A stretch of DNA of 64,000 bases from an uncultured Collinsella sp. GTDB taxonomy: Bacteria; Actinomycetota; Coriobacteriia; Coriobacteriales; Coriobacteriaceae. The position numbers and the translations under genes are program-made. The stretch spans positions 1-64,000 of the forward strand of contig UQKM01000007.1 of the NCBI GenBank assembly GCA_900541685.1. The letters are read 5' to 3'. A model generated the notes under the pieces. That model was not told the origin of the DNA. It did no database searches and worked only from the letters and a program-made list of their open reading frames with translations. Shown piece after piece: positions 52,756-61,318 of the stretch (the stretch's first letter is position 1; every line of letters starts with the position of its first letter).

Positions 52756-54195
52756 TTACTCCAGGCCTTCCGCGCCGTTGCTCTGGATGATCTTCTGGTA
52801 GGCGTAGAAGCTGTCTTTGCGGCGTCGCTCGTAGGTACCGGTGCCGTCGTCGTACTTATCGACGTGGATAAAGCCGTAGCGCTTGCGCATCTCGCCCGTG
52901 CCGGCGGAAACCAGGTCGATGGGGCCCCACCAGGTGTAGGCGATCAGGTCGACGCCGTCGGCAATGGCCTCGCCCATGGCCTTGACGTGGCTCTGCAAGT
53001 AGGCGATACGATACGGGTCGTGGATGGAGCCGTCCTCCTCGACCTCGTCGTAGGCGCCCATGCCGTTCTCGACCACCATCAGCGGAATCTCGTAGCGGGC
53101 GTAAATCTCGTTGAGGGCGATGCGCAGGCCCAGCGGATCGATCTGCCAGCCCCAATCGGTGGACTCCAGATAGGGGTTCTTGCCGCCAAAGGTCATGTTG
53201 CCCTCGGTCATCTCGTGATCCTTGTGGGTGCCCACGGTGCCGGACATGTAGTAGCTAAAGGTGTAGAAATCGACCTTGCCGTCGGCGATATCCTGCAGGT
53301 CGCCGTCCTCCATCACGAGCTCGACATCGTTTTCGGCCCAGAAGCGCTTGGCATAGAACGGATACTTGCCGCGCACCTGCACGTCGGAGCAGTACCAGTT
53401 CATGGCATTCATCTCCTGCTGCGTGGCGAACACGTCGGCCGGATCGCACGTGGCGGCATAGGAGAGGATGAAGCAGTCCATGTTGCCCATCTTAAACTGC
53501 GGATAGTGCTCGTGGGCATAGCGCACGACGCGGCCGCTGGCGACAAACTGGTGATGCAGGGCCTGCATACGGGCCTGCGGCGTGGTGTGGACCGCCGAAG
53601 CCGGGCCCTCAAAGCCCTGGATCATGCTGGTCCCAAAGAGGTTACCCATGTCCTGGGTGCCGCAGTTGATCTCGTTGAAGGTGAGCCAGAACTTGACCTT
53701 GTCCTGATAGCGGTCGAAGACGGTCTGGCAGTACTTCTCAAAGAAGCCGATGAGCTCGCGGCTCGCCCAGCCATTGTATTTCTCGACCAGGTGATAGGGC
53801 ATCTCGTAGTGCGACAGGGTCACGAGCGGCTCGATATTGTGAGCGCGCAGGCAGTCGAAGACGCGGTCGTAGAAGGCGAGACCTGCCTCATTGGGCTCGG
53901 CGTCGTCACCGTTGGGGAAGATGCGGCTCCAAGAGATGGACATGCGGAACATGGTAAAGCCCATCTCGGCGAACAGCGCGATGTCCTCCTCGTAGTGATG
54001 GTAAAAGTCGATACCGTCATGGTTGGGGTAGAAGCGGTTAGGGTCGATGTCGATCGTAATCTGGCGCGGCTCCTTGTAGCTGCCACCCAAGAAGTGGTCG
54101 TCGACCGACGGACCGCGGCCGTCAACGTTCCAAGCGCCCTCAAACTGATTGGCGGCGGTAGCGCCACCCCAATAGAAACCCTCGGGGAATCCCAT
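52756..54195 (-). CDS. 6-phospho-beta-glucosidase (GH1), second copy
   Basis: A 479-residue GH1 enzyme, beginning GFPEGFYWGGATAANQFEGAW. The acid/base Glu is in FWLTFNEINCG near 180, the nucleophile Glu in PLMVVENGMGAYDE near 380. GAGGAGG lies five bases before the ATG at 54195, which argues against an ATG six codons upstream. High GC, unlike the homologue at 42100, so it seems native. It heads a unit with a Cof-type phosphatase and is downstream of an AraC gene. Confidence 0.94.
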   Translation of the reverse strand: MGFPEGFYWGGATAANQFEGAWNVDGRGPSVDDHFLGGSYKEPRQITIDIDPNRFYPNHDGIDFYHHYEEDIALFAEMGFTMFRMSISWSRIFPNGDDAEPNEAGLAFYDRVFDCLRAHNIEPLVTLSHYEMPYHLVEKYNGWASRELIGFFEKYCQTVFDRYQDKVKFWLTFNEINCGTQDMGNLFGTSMIQGFEGPASAVHTTPQARMQALHHQFVASGRVVRYAHEHYPQFKMGNMDCFILSYAATCDPADVFATQQEMNAMNWYCSDVQVRGKYPFYAKRFWAENDVELVMEDGDLQDIADGKVDFYTFSYYMSGTVGTHKDHEMTEGNMTFGGKNPYLESTDWGWQIDPLGLRIALNEIYARYEIPLMVVENGMGAYDEVEEDGSIHDPYRIAYLQSHVKAMGEAIADGVDLIAYTWWGPIDLVSAGTGEMRKRYGFIHVDKYDDGTGTYERRRKDSFYAYQKIIQSNGAEGLE

Positions 54196-54365
54196 AAGTG
54201 CCTCCTCGCTCATGCGTGTTGCTGATGAAACGAGTATGCCGCCGAGTCGCTCCAGGCCAGGGCGAAGGCGCCGATTTGGACACTTCTTTTCGCAGACGCG
54301 CGCTGCAACAGCGCTGCAGCTGAAACTTTTTGACACCGAAGGAGCGAAGACGATCCGCCCCGCGC

Positions 54366-55358
54366 TTACCGGCGGTATGCCGCGGGGGTGCAGCCATACT
54401 TGTCGTGAAACTTACGGTAGAAGAAGCTCATGTTTTCATAGCCCACCGCATGCGCAGCCGCCCCGGCCGTGGCGCCGCCGCGCAGAAGCTCGGCCGCACG
54501 TACCAGGCGTCGCTCCTGCACAAGCTGCCTAAAGGTCTTGCCCACATGGCGCTTGAGAAGCGCCGTCGCATAATTAGGGCTCAAGCCAAACTCCGCCGCC
54601 ATCCCCTCGAGGGAGCATGCAGCGAATTCACAATCGATATAGCCAAGCATTCCCGTCACCAGGGCAGTGGGCCCCGCCGTGCCGTCCGCCGCGCCGCGCA
54701 CCAGCTCGCGCTCGTAGCAATCCATGAGCTCGGCCAAAAACAGCTGAAACAGACGCAAGACGATCTCGGGACCGTTGGGGCTCGGGTCGTACAGCTCGCA
54801 GAGCATCTCCTGCATGTAGCGCCGAATCCGACGGCTCTCGCCGCAATGAAAACGGACATGGCCCCGATGGTCCGTCTCGCTGTTGAGCGCGTTGAACAAA
54901 AACCGCGAGACCGCGCTCTCGCGCGAGAGGCTCGACTCGAGACTCCGGCGCAAAAAAGAGCGTGAAACGGTCATGCTCAGCATGATGTCGTCCTCACCAA
55001 GCGCCGCCACGGCATGCGGGCAGAGGGCGTCGAGCAAAAGCACCTCGTTGCGGCCCAGCTCGAGCCTCTCCCCCGCCACCGTCTGCGGGCAGCGTCCGCG
55101 ATACACATAGCTCAGCTCCACGTAATCATGCACGTGCTCGGGAACTGCATTAAAGCGCGAGTTTTTCCTTATCGTCAGGCCACGCGGCATGCCGGGCTGG
55201 GCATAGGCAAACCCTGGCTGGCCAATCTTGCGCACTGGGCATCCGTCGATTTCGACATGCTCGGTCATAATCGACCAATCAAATGCCATGCCGTCTTTAT
55301 AAGCGATCTCACTGGCGCTCAGTTCGTTGAGCCTACGCTCGAGCTCGTCGATCTCCAT
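54366..55358 (-). CDS. AraC-family regulator with cupin domain
   Basis: A 330-residue regulator. The N-terminal sugar-sensing cupin (about 40-130) includes FNAVPEHVHDYVELSYVYRG. Two helix-turn-helix motifs fill the last 100 residues (GMAAEFGLSPNYATALLKRH, then AAHAVGYENMSFFYRKFHDK, ending YGCTPAAYRR). It is divergent from the large glycoside hydrolase at 55473 and 170 bases ahead of the GH1 gene on its own strand, so it may control either or both. Confidence 0.9.
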   Translation of the reverse strand: MEIDELERRLNELSASEIAYKDGMAFDWSIMTEHVEIDGCPVRKIGQPGFAYAQPGMPRGLTIRKNSRFNAVPEHVHDYVELSYVYRGRCPQTVAGERLELGRNEVLLLDALCPHAVAALGEDDIMLSMTVSRSFLRRSLESSLSRESAVSRFLFNALNSETDHRGHVRFHCGESRRIRRYMQEMLCELYDPSPNGPEIVLRLFQLFLAELMDCYERELVRGAADGTAGPTALVTGMLGYIDCEFAACSLEGMAAEFGLSPNYATALLKRHVGKTFRQLVQERRLVRAAELLRGGATAGAAAHAVGYENMSFFYRKFHDKYGCTPAAYRR

Positions 55359-55472
55359 GGCTTGCCAATCGTTGATTTGGTCATAGTTCGTCGTGATTCA
55401 GATATTAGCAGAACGCGCCGACGTGTCCATAATCTGTGCTATGCAGCAGATCGATCGAGCCAAGGAGGATCC

Positions 55473-58064
55473 ATGACCGCGTACTATCAGCAGGTGCTCG
55501 AGGGCACATACGACAACCACGTGCTTCCGTTTTTGTGGATGAAGGGCGAGAGCCATAAGACCATTGCCGAGTATCTGGAGAAGATCGCCGGCGCCGACAT
55601 CCACGAGGTCTGTCTCGAAAGCCGCCCACACCCCGATTTTTGCGGCGAGGGCTGGTGGCGCGACTTGCGCTTTGTCATTGACGAGTGCAGGCAGCTGGGC
55701 CTTAAGCTCTGGATCTTGGACGACGCGCACTTCCCCACGGGCTTTGCCAACGGGGCCGTCAAGGAGGCCGTGCCCAAGCTCCGCAAGATCGTGCTCACGC
55801 ACCGCACGTTCGACATCGTGGGCCCCACGTCCGCCGCGAGCATCGCGCTCGCCAACATGCTCGACAAAACGGAGCGCTTCTACGGCGTGACATTTATGCA
55901 GGACGGCAGCCCCGTCGACGTCGCTTACCGAGTAATCGACGATGCAGACGGCAACCCCAGCCGCCTGGTCTTCGATGCACCTGCGGGCCTCACGCAGGCA
56001 TGCGTGATGTTCACGAGCGGCAAGACCTCCTACAACGAGGACTACATCAATATGGTCGACCGCGCCTCGGTGGCGCAGCTCATCGATGCTGTCTACGAGC
56101 CGCATTTTGAGCATCTGGGCGATGAGTTTAGCAAGACCATCTTGGGCTTTTTCTCCGATGAGCCCGGATTTGCCAACGAGAAGGGCACCACGGGCCCCGA
56201 TGGCATCTCGGACACGCTCATCGGCAAGGCCACCGCGCCCCTACCCTGGTCGGCCGAGCTTGAGCGTCGCCTGCGCGCGGCACTGGGCGAGCGCTACCTG
56301 GCCGAGCTCCCGCACCTGTGGGACCGCGAGCCGGCCGGCGCGCACGTACGCCACGTCTATATGGACATCGCGAGCACCCTCTATAAGGAGTGCTTCTGCG
56401 ACCAGCTCGGAGACTGGTGCCGCGCGCGCGGCGTGCAGTACATCGGCCACGTTATCGAGGACAAGGACTGCCACGCGCGCCTGGGCGTGGGCGCCGGGCA
56501 CTACTTCCGCGCCGTGGGCGGTCAGGACATGGCGGGCGTCGACATCGTGATCAACCAGCTGGTACCCGGCATGGACCGCGGCCTTCACAGCTACGGACGC
56601 GGCGTGTGGGACCTCGAGTTCTATAACTACGTGCTGCCCAAGCTGGGCTCCTCGGCAGCACACCTCGACCCCAAAAAGCAGGGGCGCTGCATGGCCGAGG
56701 TCTTTGGCGCATTTGGATGGCACGAAGGCCTACGCGAGATGAAGTGGATCGCCGATCATTTTTTGGTGCGCGGCGTCAATTGGTTTGTGCCGCATGCCTT
56801 TAGCATGGCCGCCTTCCCCGACTGGGACTGCCCGCCGCATTTCTATGCGCATGGCCAAAACCCCCAGTTTGCACACTTTGGGCAGCTTATGAGCTACATG
56901 AACCGTACGGCGAGCCTGCTGAGCGGCGGGCGCGCAACGACCCCGGTGGCGCTTCTCTACCATGCGGACGCCGAGTGGGCAGGCGAGGCGAACTTTATGC
57001 AGCATGCCGCCTCCGAGCTTATGCGCGCGCAGGTCGACTTTGACATCGTGCCGTCAGAGGCATTTGAGGACGCAGGGCGCTATGCCGTTGAAATTGCCGC
57101 AGACGGTAGCGGCTTTAGCGTGAACGGCCAGGCATACCGCTGCCTGGTGATGCCCGGAGCCGAGTTTGTCGGCGAAGCCGTGCTCGACTTTGCCGCGCGT
57201 GCCGCAGCCGCAGGTGTTGCCGTGTACGCGCTGGATGAGTTGCCGAACAAGCGCTACGACGGTGACACTGCAGGTCGCGAGGGCTTTGCCTCCCTGGATG
57301 CAGCCGCGGTCGCCGGCATCAAGCTCCTGGCGACCACCGAGCTCGCAGACACACTTGCCAACACCGGCATGCAGACCGTGGTTTGCGCCGAGCCCCAGCC
57401 CTGGCTGCGCGCACTGCGCTACGAGCGGGCGGGCGAGACCTATCTGATGCTCGTCAACGAGCATCCCAAGCAGGGTATCTCCACTCAGATTGCGCTTGCC
57501 GACGGCATACCCGTTGCAGGCGCGCGCCTCGACCTGCTCAACGGCACCGATCCCGCCGCCTTTGACGGCACGCTCGAGCTGGCTCCCTACGAGAGCTGCA
57601 TCGTGGTCCTTGGGGCTACAGGTTCCGCCGGCGCGGCAACTGCTGGAGACGAAGCCACATGCGTCGACGGGCCCTGGGCGGTTGCCTTCTCTGCCCCTGG
57701 TACCGATGCCTTTGGCGAGTCTGTTGAGCTTGCAGACCTGCACGACCTTTCCTCGGCCGAGTTCCCCGGCAAGGCCGGCACGTTCCGCTACCAGGCCTCC
57801 TTTGTCCTGGGCGAAGCGGCCAGCCGCGCTGTCATCGACCTTGGGGAGGTCTTTGAGACCGCAACCGTCACCCTCGACGGCAAATCCCTCGGCACCCGCA
57901 TCTGTCCGCCTTACCGCTTTGAGGCCGCCGCACTTTTAGCCGGTGAGCACGCGCTCACGATTGACATCATCAACACCCTCGACCACGCCGTCCCCGACGT
58001 GTTCGGCATGACCGAGCCCTCCGAGCCCAGCGGTCTCTTGGGGCCCGTACGCGTGCTCGGGTAA
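55473..58064 (+). CDS. Large cytoplasmic glycoside hydrolase (GH106-like)
   Basis: An 863-residue protein with no signal peptide. The N-terminal half looks like a TIM barrel of the GH106 rhamnosidase-like group (FLWMKGESHKTIAEYLEKI, LKLWILDDAHFPTGFANG near 85-100, ILGFFSDEPGFANEKG near 225). The C-terminal 110 residues form a galactose-binding-like beta sandwich (TFRYQASFVLGEAASRAVID). The acidic pair in FSDEP is a candidate catalytic site. AAGGAGGATCC precedes the ATG. Flanked by AraC and RpiR regulators, it probably cleaves an imported plant or host glycoside; the exact sugar is unknown. Confidence 0.75.
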   Translation: MTAYYQQVLEGTYDNHVLPFLWMKGESHKTIAEYLEKIAGADIHEVCLESRPHPDFCGEGWWRDLRFVIDECRQLGLKLWILDDAHFPTGFANGAVKEAVPKLRKIVLTHRTFDIVGPTSAASIALANMLDKTERFYGVTFMQDGSPVDVAYRVIDDADGNPSRLVFDAPAGLTQACVMFTSGKTSYNEDYINMVDRASVAQLIDAVYEPHFEHLGDEFSKTILGFFSDEPGFANEKGTTGPDGISDTLIGKATAPLPWSAELERRLRAALGERYLAELPHLWDREPAGAHVRHVYMDIASTLYKECFCDQLGDWCRARGVQYIGHVIEDKDCHARLGVGAGHYFRAVGGQDMAGVDIVINQLVPGMDRGLHSYGRGVWDLEFYNYVLPKLGSSAAHLDPKKQGRCMAEVFGAFGWHEGLREMKWIADHFLVRGVNWFVPHAFSMAAFPDWDCPPHFYAHGQNPQFAHFGQLMSYMNRTASLLSGGRATTPVALLYHADAEWAGEANFMQHAASELMRAQVDFDIVPSEAFEDAGRYAVEIAADGSGFSVNGQAYRCLVMPGAEFVGEAVLDFAARAAAAGVAVYALDELPNKRYDGDTAGREGFASLDAAAVAGIKLLATTELADTLANTGMQTVVCAEPQPWLRALRYERAGETYLMLVNEHPKQGISTQIALADGIPVAGARLDLLNGTDPAAFDGTLELAPYESCIVVLGATGSAGAATAGDEATCVDGPWAVAFSAPGTDAFGESVELADLHDLSSAEFPGKAGTFRYQASFVLGEAASRAVIDLGEVFETATVTLDGKSLGTRICPPYRFEAAALLAGEHALTIDIINTLDHAVPDVFGMTEPSEPSGLLGPVRVLG

Positions 58065-58091
58065 CGCCCCGGGCGCAAACGGCCCAACAAG

Positions 58092-58155
58092 GACAGCGCC
58101 CCTATGTTGAGCCCGCACAGCGTCGAGCGGTCCGTCGTTCATAGACCGGCGGACC
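58092..58155 (+). repeat. Possible reduced relative of the structured element
   Basis: GACAGCG (58092-58098) is followed by GCACAGCGTC (58115-58124) and a closing hairpin (58129-58137 with 58147-58155) that contains one G-U pair on the plus strand. These are the end motifs of the copies at 768, 40506 and 60055, but the interior is missing. It could be a deletion remnant or chance. Confidence 0.35.
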
Positions 58156-58230
58156 AAAACTCCCAGCCAAGCCGAACGTTTTATTTATCGCTATGATTGG
58201 TTTATCGCGACGCAAACGCATAGGAGCCAT

Positions 58231-59085
58231 ATGGATATCAGGCGAAAGATCACGCAGGGCAAAAGCCTCACCCCCACCGAGCAACAGCTCGGCATTGCAG
58301 CCCTTGCCATCGGCGAGGACATCCGCGGGCTTTCGATTAAGGAATTTGCCGCGTGCGCCAACGTTTCGGTCGCGAGCGTGCACCGCTTTTGCAAAAAGCT
58401 CGGCCTCGAGGGCTTCAAAGATCTCAAGGTCGAGCTCATCCGCCAGGCGACCGAGGCGGGCAACCGGCGCGACGTGGACATCAACTTTCCCTTCGATGCC
58501 ACCTCCACCCCTGCGCAGGTGATGGAGCGCATGGAGGGGCTCTACCAGACCACCTTGGCCGAAACGCAGGAGCTGCTCGACCCCGCACAGCTCGACCACG
58601 CCGCCAAGCTCATCATGCGCGCCGGCACCGTGGACATCTACACGGGCTCGCATAACCTGTATCCAGCGGGAATGTTCCGCGATCGCCTGCTTTCCGCCGG
58701 CAAAAGCGCGACGTGCCACGACAGCGTCGAGGCGCAGGTGCGCACGGCGCTCGCCTCGGGTCCCGACCATGTGGCAATCATCATCTCCTACAGCGGCCTT
58801 GCCCCCAACCTCAAGGAAATCTTGCCGATCCTTAGCAGTCGACATGTCCCGGTCATCGTCATCGGCACGCCGTACTGTGCCCGCATTCACCCCGGCTTTG
58901 CCGCCTATCTCACGGTAAGCGACCACGAGAGCATGACGCACCGCATCACGCAGTTCGCAAGCCATATCGCCGTGCAATACGTACTCGATTCGCTCTATAG
59001 CAGCTACTTTGCCAAAGATTACGCCCGCTGCTCCGAGTTCCTAGAGCGTTCGTTCCCCTACACCCGCCTGCCCGGACTCAAGTAG
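58231..59085 (+). CDS. RpiR/MurR-family regulator
   Basis: A 284-residue sugar-phosphate-sensing regulator. The N-terminal HTH_6 domain is about 1-75 (LSIKEFAACANVSVASVHRFCKKLGLEGFKDLK) and the C-terminal SIS domain about 110-250 (DIYTGSHNLYPAGMF, VAIIISYSGLAPNLKEIL). A GGAGCC site precedes the ATG. It lies downstream of the GH106-like gene on the same strand, 166 bases away, and probably senses a sugar phosphate from that pathway. Confidence 0.92.
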   Translation: MDIRRKITQGKSLTPTEQQLGIAALAIGEDIRGLSIKEFAACANVSVASVHRFCKKLGLEGFKDLKVELIRQATEAGNRRDVDINFPFDATSTPAQVMERMEGLYQTTLAETQELLDPAQLDHAAKLIMRAGTVDIYTGSHNLYPAGMFRDRLLSAGKSATCHDSVEAQVRTALASGPDHVAIIISYSGLAPNLKEILPILSSRHVPVIVIGTPYCARIHPGFAAYLTVSDHESMTHRITQFASHIAVQYVLDSLYSSYFAKDYARCSEFLERSFPYTRLPGLK

Positions 59086-59118
59086 CGACGAGCGTGGATT
59101 TTTGGACACTCAGATAAC

Positions 59119-59182
59119 GAGCGTGGATAATCTCCCACTTTGAGCCCGCACGCAGACCAAAACCGGGAGATTATCCACGCTC
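59119..59182. repeat. Hairpin, GTGGATAATCTCCC family
   Basis: Arms 59119-59136 and 59165-59182 pair perfectly over 18 bp. It matches the core at 15081-15144, except that GAGAGTGG/CCACTCTC there is GAGCGTGG/CCACGCTC here, a compensated change; the shared loop begins ACTTTGAGCC. It lies between convergent genes. Confidence 0.7.
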
Positions 59183-59228
59183 ATTTTGGGTCCCCTGGGA
59201 ACGCATGAGGAGGGCGGATAGACAGCCG

Positions 59229-59849
59229 TTATTTGCGAGGCGTCAGCGACGTAAAGAGTCCGTGTTGGTTGCAGTAAAGATATATCCTGCCGCGCCCGGT
59301 AATATGGAAGCGCGGCTGCACCGATTGCTCTGGATAGAGCTTCTTAAAGCAGATGCCGTCCATAGTCGCATATGCCACAAAGCTAATGTAGTGATCCTTG
59401 GTCATGGGATGATCGAGCGTGACGTACCAATCGTCCTCGATGCGCTCGATGGAAAAGGCGTGGTCCGCGTCCGGCTCTTCGGCCTCCTGGGGAAACATCG
59501 TGGAGCCACAGCAGCTAAAGCTGCCTTCTCCGAGCGCGTGCACAACGTTTCCGCAGATAGGGCAAACGTAAAAGACGCCTTTGAGCATATTGCCTGCACG
59601 GTTGGCGTTGGCTCGAATGTCACCAGCCAAAAGCTCAGCCACGCTTATGCCGAGTCTCTGGGCCAAAGGCTCAACGAGGGAAATGTCGGGAAGGCCGCGG
59701 CCGGATTCCCACTTGCTGACGGCTTTATCGGTCACGCCAAGGCTTTCCGCCAGGGCGCGCTGGGTGAGGCCGCGCTCTTCGCGCAGCTGCTTGATGGCAT
59801 GCGCTGCCAAAAAAGTATGGGAGGCATTGGTTTGCCGTGTCTGGTTCAT
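59229..59849 (-). CDS. XRE regulator fused to a desulfoferrodoxin-like domain
   Basis: A protein of about 206 residues. Residues 15-70 are a Cro/C1-type helix-turn-helix (IKQLREERGLTQRALAESLG, then DKAVSKWESGRGLPD). Residues about 88-115 resemble a desulforedoxin metal site (VCPICGNVV then SCCG). Residues 120-206 resemble the superoxide-reductase fold, with HPMTKDHYISFVAYAT and YLYCNQHGLFTS, keeping the His and Cys of the iron centre. A redox- or oxygen-sensing repressor is the natural inference. The ATG at 59849 is preferred over the longer frame, though no strong ribosome site is visible. Confidence 0.85.
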   Translation of the reverse strand: MNQTRQTNASHTFLAAHAIKQLREERGLTQRALAESLGVTDKAVSKWESGRGLPDISLVEPLAQRLGISVAELLAGDIRANANRAGNMLKGVFYVCPICGNVVHALGEGSFSCCGSTMFPQEAEEPDADHAFSIERIEDDWYVTLDHPMTKDHYISFVAYATMDGICFKKLYPEQSVQPRFHITGRGRIYLYCNQHGLFTSLTPRK

Positions 59850-59971
59850 GGGCTGTCCAATCAAATTGAAGAAATGGAGTGAACCGGTTCGACAGTCAGT
59901 ATCCATTTGAAGGCCAGGCTCGACAACCTACGCTGCGTAGACATGCGCCAATCGAACGAGCGCGGTTTTTT

Positions 59972-60006
59972 GGACGCTCATCTCGAGCAGTCATTTAAGA
60001 GCGTCC
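59972..60006. repeat. Hairpin related to 281-320
   Basis: Arms ggacgctc and gagcgtcc flank a loop ending TCATTTAA; the copy at 281 has ggacgttc and gaacgtcc with a loop ending TCGTTTAA. The arm change is compensated. Both are followed by CC. Confidence 0.55.
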
Positions 60007-60054
60007 CCAATGACCACCGCATCCGGAGCAAGACAACGCCGCAAGTAGAGGACG

Positions 60055-60203
60055 GACAGCGAGCGACGTCCAGGGCGAACAAGTTGGCATGAAAAAGGCG
60101 AGGCATTGACCTTCTGGTCATGCCTCGCCTTTTGAATGACAAATTGTCGCCCTGGGCGGCGCGCAGCGTCAACTGGTTACGCGGTTTGGCAAAACCGCGT
60201 AAC
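60055..60203 (+). repeat. Structured ~149-bp element, copy C (candidate RNA)
   Basis: Plus-strand order: GACAGCGAGCG; an 11-bp stem (60068-60078 with 60147-60157) with one U-G pair; a strong inner hairpin (about 60093-60132) with a UUCU loop; GCGCAGCGUCAA; and a closing hairpin 60176-60203. Stem and loop sequences differ from copies A and B but the plan and end motifs are the same. It is convergent with pyrE, and its last hairpin touches the pyrE stop codon. Confidence 0.55.
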
Positions 60204-60883
60204 TAACGGGCTCCGTACTGCTCGTAGTAGGCATCGATGGCGGTCTTGAGTTCGTCATCGATGACGACCTTGCCGTCGACCTCGTGGTTGTAGAGAGTCT
60301 CGACGACCTCGGCCATGGAGACGATGCTCGCGACGGGGAAACCGTACTTGGCCTCGATCTCCTTCTGCGCGGTGGTCACGCCACCCTTGCCGACCTCCAT
60401 GCGGTTGAGGGACACGATCAGGCCCTTGATCTCGACATCGGCAGCAGCCTTGACCTTGGGATAGGTCTCGTCGATGGACTTACCGCTGGTGGTGACGTCC
60501 TCGACCATGACCACGCGGTCGCCGTCCTGGGGCTCATAGCCCAGCAGGTTGCCCTTATCGGCGCCGTGGTCCTTGGCCTCCTTGCGGTCGCAGCAGTACT
60601 TGACCTCCTTGCCGTACAGCTCGTGGTAGGCAATCGCGGTCACGACGGCCAGCGGAATACCCTTGTAGGCCGGCCCAAACAGCACATCAAAGTCGTCGCC
60701 AAAGTTATCGTGGATGGCCTGGGCGTAATACTCGCCCAGCTTCTTGAGCTGATAGCCCGTCACGTAGGCGCCGGCGTTCATAAAGAACGGGGACTGACGG
60801 CCGCTCTTGAGCGTAAAGCTGCCGAACTTAAGAACGTCGGACTCGACCATGAACTTGATGAACTCTTGCTTGTAAGCCTCCAT
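60203..60883 (-). CDS. pyrE: Orotate phosphoribosyltransferase
   Basis: A 226-residue enzyme that joins orotate and PRPP to orotidine monophosphate in pyrimidine synthesis. The PRPP-binding motif VVMVEDVTTSGKSIDET is near 125-141. The N-terminal FGSFTLKSGRQSPFFMNAG is family-typical. The ATG at 60883 has GAGAGGAG upstream; the longer frame adds 28 unlikely residues. It is alone here, with no other pyr gene in the window. Confidence 0.95.
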   Translation of the reverse strand: MEAYKQEFIKFMVESDVLKFGSFTLKSGRQSPFFMNAGAYVTGYQLKKLGEYYAQAIHDNFGDDFDVLFGPAYKGIPLAVVTAIAYHELYGKEVKYCCDRKEAKDHGADKGNLLGYEPQDGDRVVMVEDVTTSGKSIDETYPKVKAAADVEIKGLIVSLNRMEVGKGGVTTAQKEIEAKYGFPVASIVSMAEVVETLYNHEVDGKVVIDDELKTAIDAYYEQYGAR

Positions 60884-61012
60884 GCGGGCTCCTCTCGTAA
60901 TCGCGTACGTGCCTTCCAGTTTAGCGCAGGCAAGGCGCGTTGCGGGCGCGCTTTGGGGCCTCGGCATTCTGTAAAGGCTTTGTCAGGGGCAATGGTTTTC
61001 CAAACAAAGGGG

Positions 61013-61041
61013 TTGACACGACAAACCCCCTCATCAAAAAT
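61013..61041 (+). promoter_or_regulatory. Possible promoter for the mgtA leader
   Basis: TTGACA (61013-61018), a 17-base spacer and AAAAAT (61036-61041) make a reasonable -35 and a weak -10. GGGGTT and AACCCC around the -35 form a small dyad that could be an operator. Confidence 0.4.
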
Positions 61042-61107
61042 ACGGGCGGATTAAAACGGGTACGAGATACCCAAAGCGCGCCGCGCCCGGCCTTAAGGAG
61101 GTGTGCC

Positions 61108-61179
61108 ATGGAAGGCAGTCATAGTCGAAAAACCTGCATGTCGCCCTCGGCACGCCGCGAGGATTCCGCGCACGCATAA
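61108..61179 (+). CDS. Possible 23-residue leader peptide before mgtA
   Basis: A short frame, MEGSHSRKTCMSPSARREDS ending AHA, with a near-perfect AAGGAGG site five to six bases ahead. It lies 140 bases before mgtA on the same strand and after the candidate promoter. Magnesium transporter genes in other bacteria have regulatory leader peptides (MgtL in enterobacteria), but this one shares no obvious sequence with them; the role is inferred from position and the strong ribosome site. Confidence 0.45.
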   Translation: MEGSHSRKTCMSPSARREDSAHA

Positions 61180-61200
61180 GCGCCAATAGTCGATCGTCAA

Positions 61201-61237
61201 AACCGCCACAAAGGTGCCTGTCCCCTTTGTGGCGGTT
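61201..61237. repeat. Hairpin of the GGGACAGGCAC-loop family, inverted
   Basis: Arms aaccgccacaaag and ctttgtggcggtt pair over 13 bp around gtgcctgtccc, which is the exact complement of the loop at 11537-11571. The arm differs from that copy by T to C with its partner changed as well. It lies in the untranslated leader of mgtA. Confidence 0.7.
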
Positions 61238-61318
61238 CGTGAGTATGACGTGGGCGACATCTAGGTTTTTAAAGCAAATACGACACGTACGCTAACTCCC
61301 TTTAACAAGGAGGACCCT

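Noticed and set aside
60284..61054. 256-codon plus-strand frame opposite pyrE
   Set aside because: Antisense shadow with no domain or ribosome site.
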